Source of the DNA: Mytilus edulis
Lineage: Eukaryota > Mollusca > Bivalvia > Mytilida > Mytilidae
NCBI RefSeq assembly: GCF_963676685.1
Contig: NC_092350.1
Coordinates: 41,759,373-41,823,372 of the forward strand
DNA: 64,000 nucleotides
Direction of reading: 5' to 3'
Numbering within the stretch: the stretch's first letter is position 1; each line of letters opens with the position of its first letter. The notes beneath the pieces are model-generated. The model saw only the letters and a list, made by a program, of their open reading frames with translations. It was not told where the DNA came from and searched no databases. This document shows positions 35,201-46,487 of this stretch, piece after piece. A program made the position numbers and the translations under genes.

Positions 35201-38200
35201 CATTTGTTAATATAATTCACACTGACGGTGGTAAGTGTAACCTAATACGTCATTAGACTGGACCCTTCAGATGCAGCATTTGTTAATATAATTCACACTG
35301 ACGGTGGTAAGTGTAACCTACTACGTCATTAGATTGGACCCTGCAGATGCAGCATTTGTTAATATAATTCACACTGACGGTGATAAGTGTTACCTAATAC
35401 GTCATTAGATTGGATCCTGCAGATGCAGCATTTGTTAATATAATTCACACTGACGGTGATAAGTGTAACCTAATACGTCATTAGATTGGACCCTACAGAT
35501 GCAGCATTTGTTGATATAATACACACTGACGGTGGTAAGTGTAACCTAATACGTCATTAGATTGGACACTGCAGATGCAGCATTTGTTGATATAATTCAC
35601 ACTGATGGTGGTAAGTGTAACCTTATACGTCATTAGATTGGACCCTGCAGATGCAGCATTTGTTAATATAATTCACACTGACGGTGATAAGTGTTACCTA
35701 ATACGTCATTAGACTGGACCCTTCAGATGCAGCATTTGTTAATATAATTCACACTGACGGTGATAAGTGTAACCTAATACGTCATTAGATTGGACCCTGC
35801 AGATGCAGCATTTGTTGATATAATTCACACTGATGGTGATAAGTGTTACCTAATACGTCATTAGATTGGATCCTGCAGATGCAGCATTTGTTGATATAAT
35901 TCACACTGATGGTGATAAGTGTAACCTAATACGTCATTAGATTGGACCCTTCAGATGCAGCATTTGTTAATATAATTCACACTGACGGTGATAAGTGTTA
36001 CCTAATACGTCATTAGATTGGATCCTGCAGATGCAGCATTTGTTAATATAATTCACACTGACGGTGGTAAGTGTAACCTAATACGTCATTAGACTGGACC
36101 CTTCAGATGCAGCATTTGTTGATATAATTCACACTGACGGCGGTAAGTGTAACCTAATACGTCATTAGATTGGACCCTTCAGATGCAGCATTTGTTAATA
36201 TAATTCACACTGACGGTGATAAGTGTTACCTAATACGTCATTAGATTGGATCCTGCAGATGCAGCATTTGTTAATATAATTCACACTGACGGTTATAAGT
36301 GTTACCTAATACGTCATTAGATTGGATCCTGCAGATGCAGCATTTGTTAATATAATTCACACTGACGGTGGTAAGTGTAACCTAATACGTCGTTAGACTG
36401 GACCCTTCAGATGCAGCATTTGTTAATATAATTCACACTGACGGTGGTAAGTGTAACCTAATACGTCATTAGATTGGACCCTGCAGATGCAGCATTTGTT
36501 GATATAATTCACACTGATGGTGATAAGTGTAACCTACTACGTCATTAGATTGGACCCTGCAGATGCAGCATTTGTTAATATAATTCACACTGACGGTGAT
36601 AAGTGTTACCTAATACGTCATTAGATTGGATCCTGCAGATGCAGCATTTGTTAATATAATTCACACTGACGGTGATAAGTGTTACCTAATACGTCATTAG
36701 ATTGGATCCTGCAGATGCAGCATTTGTTAATATAATTCACACTGACGGTGGTAAGTGTAACCTAATACGTCATTAGACTGGACCCTTCAGATGCAGCATT
36801 TGTTGATATAATTCACACTGACGGTGGTAAGTGTAACCTAATACGTCATTAGATTGGATCCTGCAGATGCAGCATTTGTTAATATAATTCACACTGACGA
36901 TGATAAGTGTTACCTAATACGTCATTAGATTGGATCCTGCAGATGCAGCATTTGTTAATATAATTCACACTGACGGTGATAAGTGTTACCTAATACGTCA
37001 TTAGATTGGATCCTGCAGATGCAGCATTTGTTAATATAATTCACACTGACGGTGGTAAGTGTAACCTAATACGTCATTAGATTGGACCCTGCAGATGCAG
37101 CATTTGTTAATATAATTCACACTGACGGTGATAAGTGTTACCTAATACGTCATTAGATTGGATCCTGCAGATGCAGCATTTGTTAATATAATTCACACTG
37201 ACGGTGGTAAGTGTAACCTAATACGTCATTAGACTGGACCCTTCAGATGCAGCATTTGTTGATATAATTCACAGTGACGGTGGTAAGTGTAACCTAATAC
37301 GTCATTAGATTGGACCCTTCAGATGCAGCATTTGTTAATATAATTCACACTGACGGTGATAAGTGTTAACTAATACGTCATTAGATTGGACCCTGCAGAT
37401 GCAACATTTGTTGATATAATTCACACTGACGGTGGTAAGTGTAACCTAATACGTCATTAGACTGGACCCTTCAGATGCAGCATTTGTTAATATAATTCAC
37501 ACTGACGGTGATAAGTGTTACCTAATACGTCATTAGATTGGACCCTGCAGATGCAACATTTGTTAATATAATTCACACTGACGATGGTAAGTGTAACCTA
37601 ATACGTCATTAGACTGGACCATTCAGATGCAGCATTTGTTAATATAATTCACACTGACGGTGATAAGTGTTACCTAATACGTCATTAGATTGGATCCTGC
37701 AGATGCAGCATTTGTTAATATAATTCACACTGACGGTGGTAAGTGTAACTTAATACGTCATTAGATTGGACCCTGCAGATGCAACATTTGTTAATATAAT
37801 TCACACTGACGGTGGTAAGTGTAACCTATTATACGTCATTGTTCAATTTTAATTATTTAAATGTGCAATAAATTATTTCTTCGTGTATCATATTCAGTTG
37901 TCTAAAAAAAGGTATAAAGTAGGAAAGAGTTACAAAGACTACTATCGTAAACATTAATCTAACACGCTTTTTCGAATAATTTATTCACATGAAACTAGTA
38001 CCAGAATAACAACTGTACTAAATTTCAAAAAGGTTTTCATTTGAGAGCCTTTGAAAACAAGAAAAACGGTCAAGAATATTTTAATCATATGAACACCACC
38101 ATAAATCCTTTTGGAGCTGGCAGATCACTGTAAATAGATATTTCTAAATAGAAATGATCGAATCCATCCATATAGGCTAAAGTGTCAAAATGTTTGTCAT

Positions 38201-39608
38201 GTTTAGTTTGCCATGGAAGTGTTTTGAATTGTTTGTATGATATTCTACTGGACTGGATAATAGGTTTTGAAAATGTAAAAAGGGGGGGGGGGACCCAAAA
38301 ACCCCCAGACACAGCTTGTTTGGTTTGATGCAGACAATGATTATGTTTTAATTTATTTTTCTGTATTGTTTAGAATTGTTTCCATTTGTAAACTCTATCA
38401 ATTCTTTATACAATATCAAGTTCAAACTATTGATATTCTTAAAGAAAAATTTGTACGTTTGTTTTTCATGCTAGTAAATTTTCAACAATTCATTTCAGCG
38501 CTTGGATTCCAACATACAATGGGACATGTGGATTTTTATCCAAATGGTGGCAGATCTCAGCCTGGTTGCTTATTTGATAGTAATGTATAGTTGTATAATT
38601 TTTGCTCGTATTGTATGTAACATATATGCAGAAACTCTAACTGGTAAATGCTCAGATATAAACTCATTTTCTGAACAAACAAACAAAAAATAAACGAAAG
38701 AGTTAATGATAAGGAAAAAGAACTTCACTGACATATATTGCAATACCCCAACAATTATTATATATTTTTGAATGACACATTAATTTTACTGTCATTTACG
38801 TGGGAGATTTTGTCAGGGTTTGTGAACAACCCCTATTGAATTAACCTTGGAATTCGGTAATTTTATAATACTTTTTTTTATCAAACGTACAGAATTTTTC
38901 TAGACTGACTGGCTTCATTAGACATGCATATAGCCAAACAAAATAAAAATACGTGGAGATCTATATATTTTTACCAAAGTATGGCCAACCTTCCAAGACC
39001 AAATTTACATGTGATAATTATACAATCTGCTTCATGTGTGGCAGCTGTTATACGTGGGAAATAATATTATTGTGCAGTAAGACATGTAACGACAATTTTG
39101 ATTGGATAACGTCTGCCAGCAAATCCATGGTAAACTAGTCAATTGCAACAACGCTGCGCAATTCCAATCGACACTTCAAATACAGTGCTGTTACTGTTCG
39201 ATTATAAAAGAAGTATCAACAACCTTTGTTCATATCCAGAGACATATATTAAGGGTTGGTAATTATTAAATTGCTTTACTCGAAAAAGAACAATGCTGGT
39301 CTCTTTTCTTTATATGTGCTAGTTGTCATAGTTATATTCACTGTTAATATAATACTTTATTTGCAGAAATTGCACCATTTTACAGTTGTGGTCATATGAG
39401 GTCGATTTACTACTTTATAGAATCGATAGATACAAAATGCCATTTTACATCTCATCCATGTGATAGTCAAGATGATTACAAACACTCTCTCTGTTCCGGA
39501 TGTGGGATTGGTTGTCTAGAGATGGGGTACCATATTTCACCCAGTGCTCGTGGAACATTTTATTTGAAAACTAGTCCTCATTATCCATATTGTGCTGGTT
39601 CACATTAA
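26147..39608 (+). CDS. Secreted lipase 1 (pancreatic lipase/PLA1 family)
   Basis: Six exons fit by splice site and phase: 26147-26219, 26807-27090, 28040-28265, 29171-29269, 38499-38579 and 39367-39608, giving 334 residues. After the signal peptide comes VCYDHIGCF, the classical start of the pancreatic lipase domain, then FIIHGYHG (oxyanion strand), the nucleophile elbow GHSLGAH (Ser175), GLDPAGP (Asp197) and SCGHMRS (His264). The triad is complete. The lid between the cysteines after DFYPNGG and before His264 is only 10 residues, against about 23 in mammalian pancreatic lipase. Short lids go with phospholipase A1-type members of this family, so phospholipid hydrolysis is a reasonable inference. 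The protein ends in a Cys-rich segment (CSGCGIGC) with no PLAT domain. The introns hold two SINEs, MITEs and, in intron 4, the 8.6 kb exon-derived array. The paralogue at 52331-61631 lacks that array. Confidence 0.9.
26511..26790 (+). repeat. Dispersed repeat R1 abutting exon 2 acceptor
   Basis: A full copy beginning TATGCCCCACCTACGATAG and ending GGGGACACATTCTTG. It lies in intron 1 of lipase 1 and stops about 16 bases before the AG of exon 2 (26805-26806), so part of the acceptor region may derive from the repeat. Confidence 0.85.
27473..27640. mobile_element. TTAA-flanked MITE, copy 2
   Basis: It lies in intron 2 of lipase 1. The ends are TTAAGGTACCTAACC and GGGTACCACCTTAA, with the interior matching the right two thirds of copy 1. 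It is an internally deleted copy of 168 bp. Confidence 0.75.
28575..28845 (+). mobile_element. tRNA-derived SINE, complete
   Basis: It lies in intron 3 of lipase 1. The head carries an RNA polymerase III A box (TGGCGGAGTGG, 28586-28596) and B box (GTTCGAACCC, 28647-28656), spaced as in a tRNA gene but without a closed cloverleaf. The body has GGTCGGTGGTTTTCTGTGGG and CTGACCGCCACGAAATAGCC, and the tail is an AAATC-type repeat. This is a SINE and not a functional tRNA gene. Confidence 0.85.
28862..29104 (-). mobile_element. tRNA-derived SINE, opposite orientation
   Basis: On the minus strand the A box is TGGCCGAGTGG (29085-29095) and the B box GTTCAAATCCC (29023-29033). The body shares GACCGCCACGAAAC-type sequence with the neighbouring plus-strand SINE. 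The two are arranged tail to tail with only about 15 bases between, 67 bases before exon 4 of lipase 1. Confidence 0.8.
29219..37840 (+). repeat. 76-bp exon-derived minisatellite in lipase intron 4
   Basis: The unit starts with TTGGACCCTGCAGATGCAGC, continues through ATTTGTTGATATAATTCAC and ACTGACGGTG, then the donor GTAAGT, and closes with 23 bases including CCTAATACGTCATTAG. The first unit is the real 3' half of lipase exon 4 ([16 protein letters not shown]) plus the first bases of intron 4. The later units, roughly 110-120 in all, are copies of that exon-intron junction. Units fall into classes by the donor base (GTAAGT or ATAAGT), by GTTGAT or GTTAAT, and by CCCTGCAG, CCCTTCAG or TCCTGCAG. 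Read-through from exon 4 meets TAG at the end of the first unit, and 76 is not a multiple of 3, so it is not a coding repeat domain. Long blocks recur (1216 bp = 16 units between 32601 and 33817; 23 units to 35564), which shows later segmental amplification. Confidence 0.95.
31580..32115 (+). repeat. 122-bp composite units inside the lipase array
   Basis: A 46-bp unit lacking the first 30 bases (joined as ACCTACATGCATTTGTTGAT) alternates with a full 76-bp unit, giving about four or five 122-bp dimers. Isolated truncated units of the same join occur at about 30650 and 31080, so the truncated form arose once and was then amplified. Confidence 0.85.
37841..38498. other. End of lipase 1 intron 4
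   Basis: Unique AT-rich sequence with a poly-G run near 38282. Nothing else is recognised before the acceptor TTCATTTCAG of exon 5. Confidence 0.6.
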
Positions 39609-41555
39609 ATTATAATCGACTTTATATTTTTTTTTATCTGTCTTTAGTTCGTTTATACAAGAACTACACTTTTTGTGATTAGCAAGGAGTAGCTAGTACA
39701 TGTATTTATAACAATTTATTCAAATGGACAATAAGATAAATGAATATAGATATAAGAAGTGGTACGAGTGACAATGAGACAACTCTCTGTCACAATTTGT
39801 AAAATAAAAACCATTATAGGAGAAAGCACGGTCTTCAACACGGAGCTTTGGCTCTTACCGAACAAGCTACATGTATAAGGCCCCTAACATGAAAAAGGTC
39901 TTATTATAAAAAAACGGATTGCGATAAATCAATTTATATCAGATTATCAAAAAAAAACAAACCAATATGATATGAAACATTACATCGAAAATTTTCTTGA
40001 TACTAAGATAATGTTAGAGGCATTATAACTAAAATAACTAAAGTTCTACCATTCTGCTCTTTTACACAGTTTTTAATTATCAAAAATGTACTGAATGTTT
40101 TTTGTTTTGTTTCCAATAAGTTTCTTTAACAAAGAAAAAACCATGGTTACTATAATAAGACGCTTACAATTTTAACTAAATAACAGTTAGATCTGAGTTA
40201 TGATGCGCTTTGTTCGACTAACATCACTTCAAACAACTAAAGCTGACGAAAAATGGAAGTCACACATTTTCAGATTTGTAATGCTCCTCAATATAAATGT
40301 AAAACTTTAAAGAATGTTAGGACATGATACAATATATATCATGAAGGATCAAAACAATGTCAAAGTTTACAACATGCACACATGCATCGGCAACATTTTA
40401 GAAATATAATATTACTGTTTATTAGAATAATGAGCAAAAATATAGAAGTGCTGATAAAAAAATAATTTAAAAAGGCTGCAAAACCATCTTTTTTTAACGC
40501 CTACTTGCATTTGTAATGTTTTCATACGCATGCAGATGTGTACTCTTCTGTTCTGTAAACATATGTAGGGCTCTTAGGTTTCTTATTTATTTCGTTAGAT
40601 GATTGGATGCTTCAAATCTTAATAATAGGACCTGATTAGTTTTATCAAAGGCATAAAATATACTTTTCAAAATCCTCTGTTTTATCAGAGTTAAAATGAG
40701 ATTCTTTAACAATTACATGGACCGTCAAAGTATCACGTTAAGATTCGATTCTTTACGGATTCACGTTTTTGGCAACATGCTTTTTAACGAAATTGAATAA
40801 TATAATATGATTTTTTTTTGAATATTAACATCATATTCTAGTTCACATGATTATACCATTATACACAAAGAAATGCTTATGCTAATATTTTAATAGTTTT
40901 AGTTTTAAACATATTCATTTATAGTGGATTGAGAAACAAGTTTTGCAACTTATATTAATCCCTTTCCACTTTGCGGGTGCGAGTGCTGCCTTGTAGCGGC
41001 ATTAGCCTACTCTTTTTCGAAATCTACAAGGGTGTCTTTAACGTGCAAGGGATATGGCTCTCTCTTAACACGGGTCAGCCATTTATCGTCCCCTTCCGAT
41101 GGACTATCATCGTTTCCTCAAGACCATACTCAATATTTTAATAAGTTTGGTATAGAATCTTGTGATATGCGTTAGTCCGAAATCCTTCAAAAGCGCAACT
41201 TCGGTGATTAACGTTCATTCATTTTACACTACACAAGCAAAACAACCCTATTTAGCAAACTAAGATTTGTTTTTCTTTATTATCACAGATTTATTATATT
41301 TCACTGTATATATGTCTTCACAAAGCAATGCGCAGTACAAGTGACGTGAACTTCAACGTGTTGAAGGCGGTCATTATTTAGTAGTAGAAGAAGAAGGTGT
41401 TAAGGTCTCTCGTGTTCAGGTTCTGGCTAGCACAAGCTGTCTTCTATCAAATGCTTCCTTTTATTACATGAATTGAAATGTGATGATATATATCCAACGT
41501 GTTGTATTAACATCTCTGTTTTACATGACATTTTGTGTTGTTCGAAAAAAATAGT
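39609..41555. other. Intergenic sequence with repeat fragments
   Basis: It contains an R5 copy (about 39755-39900). At about 40975-41200 there is a segment with TTCGAAATCTACAAGGGTGT and CACGGGTCAGCCATTTATCG that I recall as a dispersed mollusc repeat. No gene is seen. Confidence 0.5.
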
Positions 41556-41760
41556 AAAATCACAAAAATCCTGAACTCCGAGGAAAATTTAAAACGGAAT
41601 GTCCCTAACTAAATGGCAAAATTAAATAAAAAACGAATGGACAACATCTGTCATATTCCTTACTTGGTACAGGCATTGTCAAATGTAGAAAATTGTGAAT
41701 TAAACCTAGTTTTATGGCGCTAAACCTCTTACTTGTTTGACAGTCGTATCAAATTATATT
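41556..41760 (-). repeat. Dispersed repeat R2, minus orientation
   Basis: TCCTGAACTCCGAGGAAAAT, CATCTGTCATATTCCTTACT and GGCGCTAAACCTCTTACTTG match the family order. Confidence 0.8.
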
Positions 41761-42147
41761 TATAACGATACGTGAAGAAAACAGACATAAAAGATAAAAT
41801 TGTCAAAATAGGGGTAAAGCAGTCATTTAAATGGCTGAAATCAAATGATATTCGCTAACGTTTCTTTCTGATTTTCATTTTTTTCTTCTCAACACAGGAA
41901 AATGCATATTTTTTTCATGGTTTCCTCGATTGTACAAACTACAATTCAACATCAACGATTTAGGCCTTTTGTTCAATGATGACATAATTGGGGATTGGTG
42001 ACTTAGGCTAACATATTTATACTTGAACACAATAATTGAAGCTCGCAATGAGTCGTTATATATTAATGTCTTCTGTCAGGTATATGTATTGGGACGTCAA
42101 ATTTAAAATGGATGTTATTAAACTGTTCTATCTGAGCACAACTGAAG

Positions 42148-42370
42148 AATGAAGGCAACATTAGTATACCGGTGTTCAAAAGTCATAAATTGATTGCCAT
42201 ATTCCGGACTTAGTGACGGACATTTTAAGAAAAAATGGTGGGTTCAATCTGGTTTTATGGATAGCCAACTCTTTATATGGCTATGTTAAATATATCACTA
42301 AAATGACAACACTATGCAACAGGGACACAGTACAAACAAACGTAAGAACAACATGCACAGATAAATATAT
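42148..42370 (+). repeat. Dispersed repeat R3, partial
   Basis: GAAGGCAACATTAGTATACC at the start and TTAAGAAAAAATGGTGGGTT, then ATCACTAAAATGACAACACT, align with the copy at 22995-23470, with an internal deletion. Confidence 0.75.
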
Positions 42371-42794
42371 AATATAATAAAATATGTTATCTTTTATTTT
42401 TGCTGGTGCGTTTTGTATGTGCGACTTTTTGTGTTTCCTTGTTCCTTAAAACGTAACTCTGTAATTTTTAATCTCGGTCTGTTTCTGTAATTAATTCTAA
42501 CACAACTTTTGATTTTAAGATCCTGCATACTACCATTCTCCATGTGAAATTATAATTGCTTTGAATAGACATTCAACAACAAATTTCTTTTTTGTGAAGT
42601 TTGAATTTTCTGACGCCCAACACGCGAAACAAGGAATGATTTTTTTAATTTGATAGATGCTTTTTGTGTTTTTGTATATATTTGTTTGTCTTGAGATTAT
42701 GACACAGTGATGACTGCTGTAACCATATTTTGACTATTTTACAGATTATGTGTGGGTTTTTTTTCACGCATCGTTGTAAAAATAACGAAATTTG

Positions 42795-43000
42795 ATGCGA
42801 CTGTCATAAAAGTGGGAGGTTTAGAGTTATAAAACAAGGTTCATTCCACCATTTTCGACATTTGAAAATACCTGTACCAAGCCAGGAATATGACAGATGT
42901 TGTCCATTCGTTCGATGTGTTTTATTCTTTAATTTTGCCATTTGATTAGGAACTTTCCGTTTTGAATTTTCCTCGGAGGTCAGTATTTTTATGATTTTAA
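42795..43000 (+). repeat. Dispersed repeat R2, plus orientation
   Basis: ATGCGACTGTCATAAAAGTG, GCCAGGAATATGACAGATGT and TTTTCCTCGGAGGTCAGTAT in family order. Confidence 0.8.
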
Positions 43001-43515
43001 TTTTTACAACATGCAAACCGCAGAATAACAACGGACATCTCCTATCAATGACAGCACAGGACATTACAAACTCAGCGTCACATGAATGGATCAATGCCAC
43101 AAGATGTGACGTAATTTTGCGACGTACATTCAATTCTGAAACTCGTACAATTATGTGGAATGAGTCTGATGTAGACGAAACGTGCACATGGAGTGACAAA
43201 ACATAATCTTGTATCTTTGTTTTTAAGTTTTGATAAAATATGATCAACATGAAACGAATGAATGCCAGTAAAAAGTGATAACATGGTATAAGCGTTTTTT
43301 TTCAACGAAATTTATACGATTTTTTTGTTTAAAATTTATTCAGAAGATACACCGACATAGCTTGATAATATGATTAGTTATCTGATTGCTACCGCAGTTT
43401 GATATTGATAATTATTTTAACTTTCATTACTATTAAATGTTATATCAGTATTACAAAACTAATCTTAAATCAATCCTAATTTGATCTTATTTTTGGGAAA
43501 TATTTTAAGTCATTC

Positions 43516-43608
43516 AAATGGGACGTCACTTTGTGTGCCTTTTTAGAATTTCAAATGTGACGTCACTTTGTGTGCTTTTTTACAATTTCAAATGTGACGT
43601 CTCTTTGT
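43516..43608. repeat. Three short units with TGACGTC
   Basis: The phrase AAATGTGACGTCACTTTGTG recurs three times at about 43517, 43553 and 43589, with slight changes; two copies hold GACGTCAC. It is a local triplication of about 36 bp. The CRE-like palindrome is probably incidental. Confidence 0.7.
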
Positions 43609-43659
43609 TCTTTGAGGGCTTTGGCTAACTCGGCTGTGTATTTTTATGTTCTGGTTTAG

Positions 43660-44580
43660 GTTGTTTTATGTAATGTATCCGTTTTTATTCTGTAGTTAGT
43701 CACCACTTCTGTTTTTTCATGCATATCTATAATATAGTCATTTTATAAAGTTTACTGTTTGAAAAAAGTATGAATTTTTCTAAATAATGAGGATGTTCTT
43801 ATCCCAGGCAGAAAACATTAGCCGTATTGGTCACAACTTTTTGGAACTTTTGGTCCTCAGTGCTCTTTTTGTATTTGTTTTGGCTTTCAAACATGTTTCA
43901 TCTGAGCGTCACTGGTTAGTCTTGTGTGGGCGAAATGCACGTCTGGCGTATTAAATTTTATACCTGGTACCCTTTGTCAGCTATTATTGGTGTGTTTCAC
44001 TGTCCTGTGTGTTCTCCCATTTATTTTTATTGTAGTCCTGTCATGTAATGTTGTCATTGTAATGTTATATCTAATATGCCACAAGTCTGGGAGGTTTTGC
44101 ATGCCACAAGCCTGGGAGGTTTTGCATGCCACAAAACCAGGTTCAACCCGCCTTTTTTTTTTAAATGTCCTGTACTAAGTCCGGAAAATGGCCATTGTTA
44201 TATTATAGTTCGTTTCTATGTTTGTTACATTTTAATGTTGTGTTTCTGTTGTGTCGTATATTTGATGCGTTTCCCTCAGTTTTAATTTGTAACCTGGATT
44301 TGTTTTTTTCGTAATCGATTTATGAATTTCGAACAGCGGTATACTACTGTTGCCTTTATTTACCTGTGACGTCATTTTGTAGCGTAGCGTTATTCTGTAG
44401 GTACTGTTTTGTGTGCTTTCGTTTTTTGCTTTACGGGTTTGTTTTTATTCAGTGGTAAGTCACCACTTCGGTGTTGACATGAACATCAATTATATGGTCA
44501 TTTTATAAATTTTACTGTTTGCAAAAGTAAGAATTATTTTAAATACTAAGGATTTTCTTATCCCAGGCATAGCTAATACG
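43660..44580 (-). repeat. Composite of repeats R4 and R3
   Basis: 43690-43960 is one R4 monomer (TTATCCCAGGCAGAAAACAT, CATCTGAGCGTCACTGG, CGTCTGGCGTATTAAATTTT). 43960-44362 is R3 in reverse orientation, ending CGAACAGCGGTATACTACTG. 44450-44580 is another R4 piece. The same R3-R4 junction occurs at 51354-51990 on the other strand, so they are probably parts of one larger element. A 26-bp word (GGGAGGTTTTGCATGCCACA) is repeated at 44080-44135. Confidence 0.7.
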
Positions 44581-46487
44581 GTTTAACTCATTTAAAAGAT
44601 AAACCAATTTAATGAAAGAGAAATGATTACTGCATCTTTCGGACCCGTTTTCGTTTCCCGCTAATCAACGTCACATGGCCCTTCAGCTTACCATTAACCT
44701 AGCCACTCTTGTAGATATGTAAAAGTTTCAATCAAAAATCCACCCACCTCCCCTTGCAATCTTCCATCTTATAACAATTCTTTTGTCTGCTGCCGTTTTA
44801 TTTATCTTTAAAAAATGACCAGAACAGGCGGAATCTATAACAGTTTGGATAAAAAGAGGAGACAAACAAGCATACAGATTTGCTTGATGAATCATACGTT
44901 CGAGAACTATATATGATAATGCTAATTTACATGAATGGCTACCACTTTTATCTAAATATCCATACACCAGCAGTGTGAAAATGGAATTATCAATACCTGC
45001 TATTAGTTCTTCGCCTGGTATTCGTTTAACTTTTGATTTTATTTGGATAAATATCAGCATTTATCTTGATTTCTTGATTCTAATTGTTCATTATTTTGTA
45101 ATAAAATCTTTCGTAACAGTCAAAAAGGATGTCTGGATCTGGCAAGATTAAGGGGTTATGATCGATTCCCGTAATTGTACGCTTGGATCATATTAGGTAT
45201 TTACTTTCCTGAGGTACCGCAGGAAGTTCTGTTGAGACCATTTCATGTCTACCCTGAGCGCCCGGTTCTGAATTGGTACCTGTTCGAGCTTGACTGTTTT
45301 ATGATACATAGTATTCAGCGTGCATATATAGTTTTATGATATAGAAACTGTTAAGCTTTACTCCCCTGAAACAAGGGGGTGATGCGAATAAGACCCGACG
45401 TACTTGGGGATCATAGCCCTCGTTCTCTTTAGGATAATATGCTACTAATGGTGCACAGATTTGTCATTTAAATCAATCATGTCGGCATTATGTTATCATG
45501 TCAGACCTCGTCATTCAAAGTGAACTGTGGTCGCTATTTCCACATTAATTATTTGGTTGATATGTTTGTGCCTGAAACTTGATTCTTAGATTAACCTTAG
45601 TCGTGTTTGGCACCACTTTTTAGAATTCTGAGTCACCAATGATCTTCAACTTTGTACTTGTTTGGCTTTCATTACTATTTTGATCTTAACGTCACTGATG
45701 TGTCTTAAGTAGACGAAAGGCACGTAATCTATAATACTAAAATAACGATGTCCAATTTGTCAGCCGGCATGGGGTAAAAATGACAAATCAAAGAATTCAA
45801 CTTTATATATAGTTAATATAGGACAATGGTGTTGATTAAAAGCTACACCACTTCAGACTCTTTTGTTTTCCACATAATTAATATTGCCAATAATTAACAA
45901 GTTCCGGGTAGAATCCGATATAGATACCAATAGTAAATTCACCTGTAACCTATAACCTTATCTGTACGTTTAGCATCTTACAGGCGCACCACCAAACGGT
46001 GTATTTAGGATTTTTCCTATATACATGGGTCATAATTACAGGGTTGACACTACTAAATTCAATCATTGTGTAATTGTTCCCTATTGTAGTATTTTAATCA
46101 GTAAGACTTTCTGAGATGACCATACAAATACCAAAATTCTGGACTTAAATTAAGGCGTATAGGCACAATTTTCAATTTGTTAGCGGGCATGACGTAAAAC
46201 AGCGAATTAAAGAATTCAACTTTATTTTAACTAATATAGGACAATGCTGTTGATTAAAAAATATTCTATTCCAGGACCTTTTGTTTTCCAAATAATTAAT
46301 ATTACCAATAATTTATAAGTTCCAGGTCGACGGGTTCAAACAGAAAGATTTTCAAAGCAGACAAAACTGTGAAATTTATAATCGGCATGACAATACCAAT
46401 ACTAAAATAAGGCTTACGCATAGTTATATACTTTAATTCAGTCAAAGACCCACAATATCACGGGTGTATTCTAGTGTGTATTAAACT
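44581..46487. other. Intergenic sequence
   Basis: An R4-like fragment lies at about 45565-45735 (TTTGGCACCACTTTTTAG, AACGTCACTGATGTGTCTTA). Two similar stretches near 45720-45910 and 46140-46330 share TTCAACTTTAT and GACAATG-GTTGATTAAA-type words, a local degenerate duplication of about 420 bp spacing. The minus frame at 44728-45060 (110 codons) is not recognised. Confidence 0.5.

Noticed and set aside
29219-37840. CRISPR-like array or coding repeat domain
   Set aside because: Units are contiguous with no unique spacers. They carry an in-frame stop and are not a multiple of three. The first unit is plainly a lipase exon end in an animal gene.
44728-45060. 110-codon minus-strand gene
   Set aside because: No recognised family and no supporting context. 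It lies between dispersed repeats.
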